A stretch of DNA of 64,000 bases from DUPU01 sp050952465 (GCA_050952465.1 JBMNKZ010000008.1:1-64000); one strand, 5' to 3'. Positions 33,876 through 43,238 are shown, counted from the stretch's first letter. Program-made: numbers and translations. The notes: generated by a model from the sequence alone, not told the origin.

Positions 33876-33903
33876 AACAAAACGGGTAAGAAGAGGTGAG
33901 ACG

Positions 33904-34410
33904 ATGAGGGATGTACTTTTGCTCACAACACTGCTGATTTGTCTCTATACCGACTTAAAAAAGAGAAAAATTTATAATGCGGTTTTGCTGCCCAGTTTAA
34001 TTTTAGGTGTAGTGCTAAATGTGGTCAGCGATGGCTATCAAGGTCTGTTAAATTCGGAGCAAGGTTTTCTCCTGGGATTAGGTTTATTGCTTATACCTTT
34101 TATTTTTGGCGGCATTGGTGCCGGGGATGTAAAATTGTTAGCTGTAATTGGTGGGATCAAAGGCCCGGAATTCGTTTTTTTAACTTTTTTGGGGATGGGG
34201 ATCGTGGGCGGTATCATTGCCTTGGGAATTTTAATTTTTCAAGGGAGATTGGGAAAAACCGGGCGCAGTTTGGGTCGGGGTTTGGTAATTTTATTAATCA
34301 GTAGGTTTAGAGTGACAGCTTTTGGTGGGGACAAGGAAAAGAATTTATATCCTTACGGTATTGCCATATCCGCCGGTGTGATGGCGGCTTATGCAGTCGG
34401 GGTGATGTAA
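33904..34410 (+). CDS. tadV: Prepilin peptidase (TadV/CpaA family)
   Basis: An integral membrane aspartyl protease of 168 residues that cleaves Flp and pseudopilin leaders. The two catalytic Asp blocks are present: TDLKKRKIYN (about 16-25) and GAGDVKLL (about 77-84). About five membrane segments. I start at ATG 33904 with AAGAGGTGAG upstream. An in-frame TTG at 33853 would overlap the attenuator hairpin. It is coupled to the next gene by a TAATG overlap. Confidence 0.92.
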   Translation: MRDVLLLTTLLICLYTDLKKRKIYNAVLLPSLILGVVLNVVSDGYQGLLNSEQGFLLGLGLLLIPFIFGGIGAGDVKLLAVIGGIKGPEFVFLTFLGMGIVGGIIALGILIFQGRLGKTGRSLGRGLVILLISRFRVTAFGGDKEKNLYPYGIAISAGVMAAYAVGVM

Positions 34411-34811
34411 TGGCAAAGTTGAAAAAAATATTAACAAACTGCCGGGGACAAGCAATGGTGGAACTTGCTTTGATTTTACCGGTATTACTGCTTTTAGTGT
34501 TTGGGATTGTGGAGTTTGGCAGGATTTTTTCCACCCAGTTGTTAGTCACAGCCAGTGCCCGGGAAGCAGTGCGGGAAGCGGTGGTAGGAGCAGGGGACGA
34601 AGGAATAGTACTTTGTGCCAAAAACAGTGCTTCCATCTTGGACGGAACCAAGATGGAGATTGATATTTCCCCGGAAGAAGATTCCAGGACCAGAGGAAAT
34701 CCGGTCACCGTGCGTATTGATTATCCGGTTAAAATCTATGCTCCCATTATTTCCGGTATCATTGGCGATCCCTTTGTGGTAAGCGGCGAAGTAACCATGC
34801 GCGTGGAATAG
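34410..34811 (+). CDS. tadE: TadE-like pseudopilin
   Basis: A 133-residue protein with the TadE signature in the N-terminal helix: NCRGQAMVELALILPVLLLLVFGIVEFGR (about 9-37), where GQAMVE carries the processing Glu. The remainder is a small extracytoplasmic domain. ATG overlaps the peptidase stop. TadE/TadF-type minor pilins are required for Flp pilus assembly. It continues directly into the TadG-like gene. Confidence 0.9.
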   Translation: MAKLKKILTNCRGQAMVELALILPVLLLLVFGIVEFGRIFSTQLLVTASAREAVREAVVGAGDEGIVLCAKNSASILDGTKMEIDISPEEDSRTRGNPVTVRIDYPVKIYAPIISGIIGDPFVVSGEVTMRVE

Positions 34812-34820
34812 GTGATAAAT

Positions 34821-35738
34821 ATGTTAAAAAAATTTAAAAGTCTTAAGAAATTTATCTCCAATGAGAGTGGGAGCGCTCTAGTGCTGGTGGCTATCAGCAT
34901 GACTGTCCTTCTTGGAATGGTATCTTTAGTGACGGATGTCGGTTTAATTTATGTGTCCAAGGCTCGTTTGGTAAATGCAGTTGACGCCGCAGTATTAGCC
35001 GGGGCTCAGGAACTTCCTGAAAAGCCGGATTTAGCTGTATCTGTGGCCGAGAATTATGCTGCAGTTAACGGAATAGAACATCTTACAGTGGAGGTCACAA
35101 ATGATCACAAAACACTTAAGGTAGCCGGGGAAAAAACAGTTAATCTCTTGTTTGCCAGATTACTTGGTTTTAATACCGGAACAGTAGGACACCAAGCGGC
35201 AGCTCAAGTTGGTCCCATTGCGGCGGCAGAGGGGGTAGTGCCCCTGGGGATTCAAGAACAGGAGCTGAATTTTGGCGTTCAATACACCCTCAAGGTGGGG
35301 GCGGGGGAATCCGAAGAAGGCTGGTTTGGGGCATTAGCTTTAGGCGGACCCGGGGCCAGCACTTACGAAGATAATCTCACCTTTGGTTACGCGGAAACCA
35401 TTAATTTGGGGGATATCTTTTATATTGAAAACGGTAATATGTCCAATCCGACTAAAAGGGCGATAGATTATCGGATTCAAGAGTGCAAACATACACCTTA
35501 CTGTACGGTAAGCAATTATCAAAGAGACTGTCCCCGGCTGATTAAGGTGCCCATTATTCGTTTGAAGTCGGGGAAGAAGGTGGAAATCGTTGGTTTTGGC
35601 GTGATGCTTTTAGATGATGTGACAGGACTGGGGAATGAGTGTTTCGTTAAGGGTAAGTTTATCCAGACCATTCTTCCCGGAGAAATCAGCGGAGAAGCTA
35701 AGAATTTCGGGGTTTGGGGAGTGAAATTAATTCAATAA
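34821..35738 (+). CDS. tadG: TadG-like (putative Flp pilus assembly TadE/G-like) protein
   Basis: About 305 residues. The N-terminal helix (NESGSALVLVAISMTVLLGMVSLVTDVG) and the following KARLVNAVDAAVLAGAQELP match the TadG N-terminus, without the large von Willebrand domain of Proteobacteria. The C-terminal part (about 130-305) contains Cys residues in ECKHTPYCTVSNYQRDC that may form disulfides outside the cell. ATG 34821 with AGGTGAT is preferred to GTG 34812. The exact role is uncertain: anchor or minor subunit. Confidence 0.85.
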   Translation: MLKKFKSLKKFISNESGSALVLVAISMTVLLGMVSLVTDVGLIYVSKARLVNAVDAAVLAGAQELPEKPDLAVSVAENYAAVNGIEHLTVEVTNDHKTLKVAGEKTVNLLFARLLGFNTGTVGHQAAAQVGPIAAAEGVVPLGIQEQELNFGVQYTLKVGAGESEEGWFGALALGGPGASTYEDNLTFGYAETINLGDIFYIENGNMSNPTKRAIDYRIQECKHTPYCTVSNYQRDCPRLIKVPIIRLKSGKKVEIVGFGVMLLDDVTGLGNECFVKGKFIQTILPGEISGEAKNFGVWGVKLIQ

Positions 35739-35756
35739 TCAACAGAATTCTCATGT

Positions 35757-35830
35757 CAGATGGAGTTTTTACTCTGCCAGAAGTGAGCTAAACGCCAACT
35801 AAGTCATGCATTAGCAGTTCTAAAACTTTC
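35757..35830. repeat. Dispersed intergenic repeat, type B copy 1
   Basis: It shares GAAGT-GCTAA, CCAACTAAGTCATG and GCAGTTC blocks with 63836-63905, and the CAACTAAG core with the type A repeats. It lies inside the pilus operon between tadG and cpaB. Confidence 0.55.
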
Positions 35831-35891
35831 TAAGAAACCCACTTGCAAGTCTAAGAACTTACGTCAATCTGTCCGATAGGAGGAACTAAAG

Positions 35892-36653
35892 TTGCGCAGC
35901 AAATTGATTTTTATCTTGGCACTAATTTTTGGTTTATTAACAGCCCTTCTTTTATATAAGTATTTAGCTGATACCAAAGAGGCTTTGGAGAATATGGAAT
36001 ACGTCAAAATTGTCGTAGCAGCGGAAGATATCCCGGCGAAAACAAAGGTGATGGAAAAGATGCTGACATTTAAGAAAATCCCTAAAGAATATCAACATCC
36101 CAATGAGATTATAAATCCGGAGGATGTAGTAAATAAAATTCTCTTGGTTCCGGTAACTGCTGGAGAGAGCATCATGAGTAATCAGGTACTAGGTCCGGAG
36201 GAAAGAAAAGAAGGTTTAGCATATATCGTACCCAATGGTAAAAGGGCCCTCTCCATTCCGGTAGACGAAGTGAGCGGGGTAGCGGGGTTAATTAAACCGG
36301 GAGATCATGTTGATATTCTGGCTACTTTGGAAATAAATGATACTCCCTTTACATCCGTACCATTGCAAAATATTGAAGTACTGGCGGTGGGCAAAAAAAT
36401 TGATGATAGTATCGGAGAACCGGTAGAATATAAGACTGTGACCCTAGCGGTTACTTTTACCCAGGCCAAGCGGTTAATGATGGCCAGTCAGCGGGGTGTA
36501 ATTCGTTTAATGTTACGCTCTCCCATTGATGATTCTTGGGGCTACTCGGCACCATCTACGCTTCAGGATTTACTGAATGAAAATATTAATCAAAAAGCAG
36601 TTGAGTCTGGAGGAGATGCAGGTGGAAAAAATTCAAATCCTAATAGTCAATGA
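35892..36653 (+). CDS. cpaB: Flp pilus assembly protein CpaB/RcpC
   Basis: A 253-residue protein with one N-terminal membrane helix (4-22) and a SAF domain (about 38-105: VVAAEDIPAKTKVMEKMLTFKKIP, then GESIMSNQVLG), followed by the RcpC/CpaB domain (VDEVSGVAGLIKPGDHVDILAT). The start is TTG, eight bases after AGGAGG. In diderms RcpC works with the secretin. Here, in a monoderm without a secretin gene, it may act in wall passage or glycan binding. It overlaps the CpaE gene by 32 bases. Confidence 0.92.
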   Translation: MRSKLIFILALIFGLLTALLLYKYLADTKEALENMEYVKIVVAAEDIPAKTKVMEKMLTFKKIPKEYQHPNEIINPEDVVNKILLVPVTAGESIMSNQVLGPEERKEGLAYIVPNGKRALSIPVDEVSGVAGLIKPGDHVDILATLEINDTPFTSVPLQNIEVLAVGKKIDDSIGEPVEYKTVTLAVTFTQAKRLMMASQRGVIRLMLRSPIDDSWGYSAPSTLQDLLNENINQKAVESGGDAGGKNSNPNSQ

Positions 36654-37845
36654 CAATGAAGAGGCGAGAAGTCAGCTGCGGAGTATGTTAGAAGAAGAGC
36701 AGGAATTCAGGATTGTGGGAGAAGCCGAAAACGGTGAGGAGGCACAGAACAAAGCCAAAAGGCTGATTCCGGATATTATTTTAATGGATGATGAAATGCC
36801 GGGCGTGGATGGGCTAACGGCGACGGAAAATATTATCTTAAATGATCCCCATGTTTCTATAATTATGCTCAGTATGTATAGCAGTACGGAGCATCTCAAA
36901 AGGGCGATGGCAGCGGGGGCAAGAGAGTATTTGGTAATGCCTGTGGTGGGGCAGGAACTGGTGGAGACAATTAAAAGGGTTAATTATACGGAAAAAATGC
37001 GTCGGCATCTGGGCCAGGGGAAGAAAAAATCAGCGACAAAAGACTCCCAAATCATAACTGTTTTCGGCTCTAAGGGCGGGGTGGGGAAAACTACCCTTTG
37101 TGTAAACTTAGCAGCTTATTTAGCAGATAAAGAAAAGTGTAAAGTGGTATTGGTGGATTTAGATTTACAGTTTGGTGATGTACCGGTATTTTTTAATGTA
37201 GTGCCCAGGAAGAGTATCGCCGAGTTAGTCCAGGAGAAGGGAAAATTAAATATTCAGCTGATAAATAATTATTTAATTACTCATGGATCCAAAGTTAAAA
37301 TTCTTCCTGCACCGACTAAACCGGAATATGCCGAACTAGTAAGCGCAGAAAGTATCGTAAATATTTTGACTGTGCTCAAAGAAAATTATGATTATGTATT
37401 GATTGATACGCCGCCCTATTTTCAGGATACCACCCTTTCTGCCTTAGAAATATCCCAACAAATATTGCTGGTCATGACATTAGATTTGCCTGCCATCAAA
37501 AATATGAAACTGAATTTAGATCTTTTGCATTCTTTAAATCAAAAGTCAAAAAGCAAACTAATCTTAAACCGGGCAACAGAGAATTTAGGCATCAGCATTA
37601 AAGATGTGGAGGAATCCCTGGATTTCTTAATTGCCGAGAAAATACCCAGTGACGGCAAGTTGGTGGTACCTTCCGTCAATAAAGGGATGCCCTTTGTCCT
37701 AAGTGATGCCAAAGCCAAAACTAGCAGGGCTATAGACAGGGTTGGGAAACTAGTCGTTAACGATCTGGGATATCAGAAAGATCTGCAGGAAAAGAACCGG
37801 AAGAGATCTCTCTTTGGAAAACTGTTTGGCCAAAATAAGGAGTGA
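36622..37845 (+). CDS. cpaE: CpaE/TadZ-like protein (receiver domain + MinD/ParA ATPase)
   Basis: A 407-residue localisation factor for the Tad machine. The N-terminal receiver domain (1-125) keeps the phosphorylatable Asp (LMDDEMPG, D56), but the acidic pair reads ND and the conserved Lys before Pro is Met (M106), so normal switching is doubtful. The C-terminal P-loop ATPase has the deviant Walker A KGGVGKT (151-157) and DTPPYFQDTT. GTG 36622 lies six bases after GGAGGAG. An in-frame ATG at 36577 lies inside cpaB and lacks a site. Confidence 0.9.
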   Translation: MEKIQILIVNDNEEARSQLRSMLEEEQEFRIVGEAENGEEAQNKAKRLIPDIILMDDEMPGVDGLTATENIILNDPHVSIIMLSMYSSTEHLKRAMAAGAREYLVMPVVGQELVETIKRVNYTEKMRRHLGQGKKKSATKDSQIITVFGSKGGVGKTTLCVNLAAYLADKEKCKVVLVDLDLQFGDVPVFFNVVPRKSIAELVQEKGKLNIQLINNYLITHGSKVKILPAPTKPEYAELVSAESIVNILTVLKENYDYVLIDTPPYFQDTTLSALEISQQILLVMTLDLPAIKNMKLNLDLLHSLNQKSKSKLILNRATENLGISIKDVEESLDFLIAEKIPSDGKLVVPSVNKGMPFVLSDAKAKTSRAIDRVGKLVVNDLGYQKDLQEKNRKRSLFGKLFGQNKE

Positions 37846-37852
37846 GATGGGT

Positions 37853-39211
37853 ATGTCTTTATTAAAACGCTTGGAAAGAAGGAATTCTCCGCCGGAAACC
37901 GTTATGGAGCAGAAGCAACCATTAGTCCGATCCGGTGAAGAACATCGGGATAAATATGGGGATTTAAAAATCAAAATTCATAAAGAAATTATTGAAAGTT
38001 TAGATAAAGAACTGAAACAAACCAGCGGTTTTACCGATAAGGAAATCTCAAAAAAAGTGGAGGAGGTAATTACCAATTGCCTGGAGCGGGATGCCAGTTT
38101 TCTTCCTTATTCGGAAAGACAGAAGATTACTTTGGAAATACTTAATGAGGTTTTGGGCTTGGGTCCCATCGAGTCATTAATTAAGGATAAAGATGTAAGT
38201 GAGATCATGGTGAACGGGCCCCATCAGGTTTATGCGGAAAAGAAAGGTAAAATTGTTTTAACGGATATAAGTTTTCGGGATGATGATCATGTAATGCATG
38301 TAATTGAAAAGATTGTCGCTCCTATCGGCCGGAGAATCGATGAAAGTATGCCTATGGTGGATGCCAGGCTTGCTGATGGTTCCCGGGTAAATGCCATCAT
38401 TCCCCCTTTGTCCTTAAAGGGCCCGGTGATAACCATTCGCAAGTTTTTTCGCGATCCCCTAAAAGTTTCGGATTTGATTCGTTTTGGCTCTCTCACCCCT
38501 CCTATGGCTAAGTTTTTAGAAGCCTGTGTCAAGGCCAGGTTAAATATTGTGATTTCCGGAGGTACCGGAAGCGGTAAGACCACTACCTTAAACGTACTAT
38601 CTTCCTTTATTCCCCATGATGAACGGATTGTGACCATAGAGGATGCGGCGGAAATCCAACTCAGGCAGCAGCATGTGATTACTTTGGAAACAAGGGCTGC
38701 CAATATTGAAGGGAAAGGTGCAATCACTATTAGAGATTTAGTGCGAAATTCCCTTAGGATGAGGCCGGATCGGATTGTGGTCGGTGAGGTCAGGGCAGGT
38801 GAAGCTTTGGACATGCTCCAGGCGATGAATACCGGGCATGACGGATCTTTAACCACCGGTCATGCCAATAGTCCTCGGGATATTATTTCACGGTTGGAAA
38901 CCATGGTGCTGATGGCAGGAATGGATCTGCCCGTAAGAGCAATCCGGGAACAAATTGCCTCTGCGGTGGATATTATTGTTCAACAAAACCGGTTAAGGGA
39001 CGGCAGCCGCAAAATAACCCATGTCACGGAAGTACTGGGTATGGAAGGAGAGACCATTGTTCTGCAGGATATTTTCTTGTATGAACAAACGGGAGTAGAC
39101 AATAATGGCAGGATTTTAGGATGGCATCGGGCAACAGGTATTATCCCCAAGTGTATTGATAAATTTGAAGGGGAAGGAATCTTCTTGCCCAAAGATATTT
39201 TTGCCCGTTAA
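37853..39211 (+). CDS. tadA: Tad pilus ATPase TadA/CpaF
   Basis: A secretion ATPase of 452 residues, GspE/VirB11 superfamily. Seen are the N-terminal helical domain (to about 100), GPIESLIKD and EIMVNGP, Walker A GGTGSGKTT (236-244), the Asp box TIEDAAEIQL, Walker B-region RMRPDRIVVGEVR, and the His box TTGHANSP. ATG 37853 is ten bases from AAGGAG. An ATG two codons upstream (37847) is the alternative. It powers Flp pilus extension with TadB/TadC. Confidence 0.95.
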   Translation: MSLLKRLERRNSPPETVMEQKQPLVRSGEEHRDKYGDLKIKIHKEIIESLDKELKQTSGFTDKEISKKVEEVITNCLERDASFLPYSERQKITLEILNEVLGLGPIESLIKDKDVSEIMVNGPHQVYAEKKGKIVLTDISFRDDDHVMHVIEKIVAPIGRRIDESMPMVDARLADGSRVNAIIPPLSLKGPVITIRKFFRDPLKVSDLIRFGSLTPPMAKFLEACVKARLNIVISGGTGSGKTTTLNVLSSFIPHDERIVTIEDAAEIQLRQQHVITLETRAANIEGKGAITIRDLVRNSLRMRPDRIVVGEVRAGEALDMLQAMNTGHDGSLTTGHANSPRDIISRLETMVLMAGMDLPVRAIREQIASAVDIIVQQNRLRDGSRKITHVTEVLGMEGETIVLQDIFLYEQTGVDNNGRILGWHRATGIIPKCIDKFEGEGIFLPKDIFAR

Positions 39212-39256
39212 TAAGCTTATAAATCGGAGTTAGGGAAAACGTAGGGGGGGTAGCCG

Positions 39257-40219
39257 GTGTTGATAATCATTTTGGTATTAGCTGGAATAACCGGATGCTG
39301 TTTTTGTTGGGGATTATATTTAATTCTTACCGAGAATAGGCGAAGTATTTTATTAAGGATGGAAAAGTACACTCAGAATCAGACAGGCCTACATCAGGAT
39401 GATGAGCGTAAAAAAAGAGGGCATCTAAACCTAAAAAATACTTTGCTTTTTGTAGGCAGAATTTTTGCATCTCGTTCTTTTACCAAAAGAATCGAAGAGG
39501 AATTATCCAAAGCGGGTATTCCTCTTCGGGGGGAAGAGTTTATTGTAATAAATATTCTTACTTTCTTTGGAGGGGCTGCCCTTGGTTTATTCTTGAGAGG
39601 GATCGGTGCCGGGTTTGTCTTTGGGATCATGGGGTTATTGAGTCCCTATTTGTTCATGAAAAGGAAAAAACGGAAAAGGTTGGAGAGAATCAACGAAGAG
39701 ATTGGGGAATGCCTTACTGTGATGACAAATTCCCTCAGGGCAGGGTACAGTCTGCAACAAACTATGGATTTGGTGAGCAACGAAATGACCGGGCCCTTGG
39801 CGTGGGAATTTAAAAAGACTATCCGGGAAATAAATTTCGGCACGCCTACAGAAAAGGCTTTGAGCAATTTGGCTACTTATGTGGAAAGCGAAGATGTGGA
39901 TTTGATGATTACGGCCGTCCTGATTCAAAGACAAATTGGGGGCAATTTGGCAGAAATCCTGGATAATATCTCCCATACCATTCGGGAGCGGATCAGAATC
40001 AAAGGGGAAATTAAAACATTGACGGCCCAGGGTCGGATTTCCGGTTGGATTATTGGTTTAATGCCCCCTGCAGTATTTGCCATTCTTTTAGTGATTAACC
40101 CTGAGTATATTAGAGTACTTTTTGCAAGTAAGACCGGCTTTTTTATCACCTTGGGCGGAGTAGTATCGGAGCTTTTTGGGGTTTTAGTAATAAAAAGAAT
40201 CGTCAATATTGAACTTTAG
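39257..40219 (+). CDS. tadB: Tad pilus membrane platform protein TadB
   Basis: A 320-residue inner-membrane protein with one N-terminal helix, a pair of helices near 95-130, the T2SSF (GspF) domain (about 150-280: LTVMTNSLRAGYSLQQTMDLVSNEMTGPLAWEF, IGGNLAEILDNI) and two C-terminal helices. The start is GTG after a GGGGGGG tract. It lies 45 bases after tadA and 11 before tadC, consistent with a single operon and a TadB-TadC heteromer. Confidence 0.93.
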   Translation: MLIIILVLAGITGCCFCWGLYLILTENRRSILLRMEKYTQNQTGLHQDDERKKRGHLNLKNTLLFVGRIFASRSFTKRIEEELSKAGIPLRGEEFIVINILTFFGGAALGLFLRGIGAGFVFGIMGLLSPYLFMKRKKRKRLERINEEIGECLTVMTNSLRAGYSLQQTMDLVSNEMTGPLAWEFKKTIREINFGTPTEKALSNLATYVESEDVDLMITAVLIQRQIGGNLAEILDNISHTIRERIRIKGEIKTLTAQGRISGWIIGLMPPAVFAILLVINPEYIRVLFASKTGFFITLGGVVSELFGVLVIKRIVNIEL

Positions 40220-40230
40220 GAGGATTTCCG

Positions 40231-41154
40231 ATGGTTATTTTGCTCATAATCCTGGCTTTTCTGACAGGGTGGGCTTTTGTTTATGGCACTTATTTTATTT
40301 TAGCAGCAGATCGTTTGCTTCTGGAAAAACGGCTTAAAGAGATTAAACAAAAATCAACACTGAAAATTGAAAGAAATGTTGAACTGCAATATTCTTTTTT
40401 AGACCGGGTGGTCAGGCCTTTTTTGAGGCGGATGTCTACTATTACCCGGAAATTTACTCCCGTGAAAAGAAGGGTTGATTTAGAAAGAAAACTTCTTTTA
40501 GCAGGAAAACCCATGGGTTTAAGTGCTCCTGAGTTTATTTCTCTTTATTATGCCTCAGCTATATTTTTGGGGCTGATTGGACTTGGCGTGGCCTTCCTAG
40601 GCAGATTAAATTTTCTTTCCCAGTTATTATGCTGTTTATGGGGATTGTTTTTCGGGTATCTCCTGGTGGAATTATATTTAAGGGGGAAAACCAAGAGTCG
40701 GCAGGAACAAATTTTAAAAAAGTTGCCGGACGTATTGGATTTGTTGACCGTCAGTGTGGAGGCAGGATTAGGCTTTGATGCTGCCTTAAGCCGGGTAGTG
40801 CAAAAGATAAACGGGCCTATTTCCCTGGAGTTTTCCACAGCTCTCCAAGAGATTAAGATGGGTAAACAAAGAAAGGACGCTTTGAAAGATTTAGGCACCA
40901 GAACCGGGGTGGAGGAACTTAATAACTTTATAAGTGCCGTGATTCAGGCGGATCAACTTGGAGTAAGTATTGGTAATGTATTAAGAGTGCAGTCTGTTCA
41001 ACAGCGAAACACCAGACGCCAAAGGATTGAAGAAAAGGCGATGAAAGCTCCAATAAAAATGTTGCTCCCCATGATCTTTTTTATTTTTCCTACAGTCTTT
41101 ATCGTAATTTTGGCTCCTGCTGTAATTCAGATGATTGAAGGTTTATCTAAATAG
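40231..41154 (+). CDS. tadC: Tad pilus membrane platform protein TadC
   Basis: A 307-residue partner of TadB with the same topology: N-terminal helix, central helix pair, T2SSF domain (about 165-275: LPDVLDLLTVSVEAGLGFDAALSRVV, GVSIGNVLRVQS) and C-terminal helices with KAPIKMLLPMIFFIFPTVFIVILAPA typical of TadC. The ribosome site is AGGAGG. Confidence 0.94.
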   Translation: MVILLIILAFLTGWAFVYGTYFILAADRLLLEKRLKEIKQKSTLKIERNVELQYSFLDRVVRPFLRRMSTITRKFTPVKRRVDLERKLLLAGKPMGLSAPEFISLYYASAIFLGLIGLGVAFLGRLNFLSQLLCCLWGLFFGYLLVELYLRGKTKSRQEQILKKLPDVLDLLTVSVEAGLGFDAALSRVVQKINGPISLEFSTALQEIKMGKQRKDALKDLGTRTGVEELNNFISAVIQADQLGVSIGNVLRVQSVQQRNTRRQRIEEKAMKAPIKMLLPMIFFIFPTVFIVILAPAVIQMIEGLSK

Positions 41155-41183
41155 ATGACATGGATCCTATGGGGGGAATTTAA

Positions 41184-41798
41184 TTGAGAGATGAAATTAT
41201 TAAGGAAAGAATTGATTTAGCCCTTGACCTTTTACACGAGCTAAAGGATTTATCCGAGGCAGCAGCGGAAAGGTTTACAGATATTGAAAAATACTCTGTC
41301 CATTTCTACCAAGGGCTTTTTGAGCAAGAAAGAAGTTCCATTCAAGACGAAATTGATAAATATAAGAGGAATACTGAGAAGATAACACAATTGAATTACG
41401 AAATAATTGATGAGATAAACTTATGGTACGCTTTTGCCAAAGATCATCAGGAAATAAAACAGATATTGTTTCCGCTTAAGTTTTGGCGGATTCAACAAAA
41501 GATTAAAAAGAAAATTAAAAAGTTAAACCAAGAAATTGACCGGGTCATGTTAGAAAATCGGTTTATTAAGGAAAAAATTGGGTTGTGGGAGCAAGAACTG
41601 GAGAATAAGGCCCTGCAGGAGATTAAACAGGGCGATTATTATCAAAGTTATCTGAGGTTAATAGAAAGGAAAGCAGATGTGATTTCCCATCTAAAATATC
41701 TTTTAACCACTCTTCCTCTGAAGTATCCGATTAAACTGGATCTAAAAAAACTAAACGTTTTTATTGATGAGTTAAGAGCCTCGTTAAAAAGGATGTGA
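41184..41798 (+). CDS. Hypothetical helical protein in the Tad operon
   Basis: Not recognised. 204 residues, starting at TTG 41184 about 8 bases after GGGGGGAA. It is almost entirely charged and helical with heptad-like stretches (about 1-110 and 115-160, e.g. KIKKKIKKLNQEIDRVM), and it has no signal peptide or membrane segment. Its position after tadC and 7 bases before the next unknown gene suggests a cytoplasmic accessory factor of the pilus. No known family motif was seen. Confidence 0.8.
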   Translation: MRDEIIKERIDLALDLLHELKDLSEAAAERFTDIEKYSVHFYQGLFEQERSSIQDEIDKYKRNTEKITQLNYEIIDEINLWYAFAKDHQEIKQILFPLKFWRIQQKIKKKIKKLNQEIDRVMLENRFIKEKIGLWEQELENKALQEIKQGDYYQSYLRLIERKADVISHLKYLLTTLPLKYPIKLDLKKLNVFIDELRASLKRM

Positions 41799-41805
41799 GA
41801 AGGAC

Positions 41806-42825
41806 ATGACATCAGAAAACCTCTATTCTGCGAAATTCCCTGAATGGTATAGGTTAGAGAGGGAAACGGAAAAAACTATCAAAAAATTATCCCGGATAGA
41901 AGAATTAAGATTTTACCTAAGAAGCCCGGATCAGTATTATAGACGCTTGGCTATTTTAAGAGTTAAGGAACTAAACTTAAAAGAGGCAATAAGTTACCTG
42001 GAAGAAATTTTGGATCACGATGCAGAAAGCCAAATGAATAAAAAGTTAGCGGCTTGGTGCATTAAATCAATTTGCCTTAAATGGAATCTGGAAGTATTTA
42101 TATCCCATAAGCTTTTTTATCAATTTTCCGGAAGAGAAACTTACCAGGAAATGTATCTAATAAATATCGAGGATGCCTGTTCTTCCTTGCATATTAGACT
42201 TCCCTCTCTGTCTCTAAGTTCGAGACTAGGTCTGGCGGAGAATGCTAACCGGCTGCCTGAGGAGGAGTTTAGTTTTGATACATCTTTTTCTTATCAAGAA
42301 TGGCTGAAAGTTTGCTTAAAAGAATTAAAGACCGACGGCAAAGAGCGATTTATTAACTTCTTTGGGAAAATGCTATTGAAACTAAAAACATTAGCAAAAA
42401 ACATAAAACCCCCTGCTTGGGAAAAAGAAAAAAGAAGCATGTTTAAAATACAAGCATTTATTGACGGTTTACTGAGAAAAAGATTTGATCCGCGAGCAGC
42501 CATAGGTAAAAATCTCCGGCGCATCTTACAACTGGTTTCTTATCCATTTCGTTTAATATTACGAAATAAACCTTGCCTATTTATGGTGATTGCTGGTCTA
42601 TATTATTTTTTGACTTTTACGGACATGGGAATAATTTTTACCAAAGACCAATTTGGTCTAAGCTTCATTGAGATGCAAAATAATTTGTTAAAAACTGATC
42701 TGATGGAGACCAGAGATGAAATATTTTTGACTGTAAAAAAAATAATTTCAATTGCTTGGATACAACTGAAAGATATTGCTGACTGGCTTTACTATAAGTG
42801 GATCGAAGAAATAGGAGTTAAATAA
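41806..42825 (+). CDS. Hypothetical protein with C-terminal membrane helix, Tad operon
   Basis: Not recognised. 339 residues. Residues 1-120 are helical and look like HEAT-type repeats (YRRLAILRVKELNLKEAISYLEEILDHD). The middle is basic. One hydrophobic helix lies at about 250-268 (PCLFMVIAGLYYFLTFT), leaving about 70 residues beyond it. ATG has GAGAAGGAC close by. It lies between another unknown and a DUF192 gene, with gaps of 7 and 2 bases, so it is surely co-transcribed with the pilus genes. Confidence 0.8.
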   Translation: MTSENLYSAKFPEWYRLERETEKTIKKLSRIEELRFYLRSPDQYYRRLAILRVKELNLKEAISYLEEILDHDAESQMNKKLAAWCIKSICLKWNLEVFISHKLFYQFSGRETYQEMYLINIEDACSSLHIRLPSLSLSSRLGLAENANRLPEEEFSFDTSFSYQEWLKVCLKELKTDGKERFINFFGKMLLKLKTLAKNIKPPAWEKEKRSMFKIQAFIDGLLRKRFDPRAAIGKNLRRILQLVSYPFRLILRNKPCLFMVIAGLYYFLTFTDMGIIFTKDQFGLSFIEMQNNLLKTDLMETRDEIFLTVKKIISIAWIQLKDIADWLYYKWIEEIGVK

Positions 42826-42827
42826 AT

Positions 42828-43187
42828 ATGAAAAAGAATCATAACTTAATAATCTTTAATGATACTACCGGTAAAATAATTGGTGATAAGATCAAGTATG
42901 CCGGTTCTTTTTTTCTCAGGTTGAAAGGTTTGTTGTTTTGCAAGTCCTTATCCCCAGGGGAAGGATTGTTTCTTGATCCTTGTTCCTCGGTACATTCTTT
43001 CGGCATGAAAATTATTATTGATGTGGTGTTTTTGGATGAAAAATTTCGTGTACTGAAAATAGTTCCCCAGATGAAAGCCAATCAAGTGGTAAGTCAAAAA
43101 AGGGCTAGGTATGTTTTGGAATTAAAGGAGGGAACCATTTCGAAGCTGGGGATAAGCGTGGGAGATACCTTAAAAGTTCTATGTTAA
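42828..43187 (+). CDS. DUF192 protein
   Basis: A 119-residue single-domain DUF192 protein. The family block LKGLLFCKSLSPGEGLFLDPCSSVHSFGMKIIIDVVFLDEKFRVLKI (about 26-72) includes the typical S-VHSFGM, and a terminal KLGISVGD follows. The fold is a small beta barrel of unknown function, often beside pilus or secretion genes. There is no signal peptide here, while many homologues have one. Last gene of the Tad operon, two bases after the preceding stop. Confidence 0.88.
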   Translation: MKKNHNLIIFNDTTGKIIGDKIKYAGSFFLRLKGLLFCKSLSPGEGLFLDPCSSVHSFGMKIIIDVVFLDEKFRVLKIVPQMKANQVVSQKRARYVLELKEGTISKLGISVGDTLKVLC

Positions 43188-43238
43188 ATATTTGAGAGGT
43201 TAATGTTAGAAATGGAATAACTTTTGGATTTCTCATGT

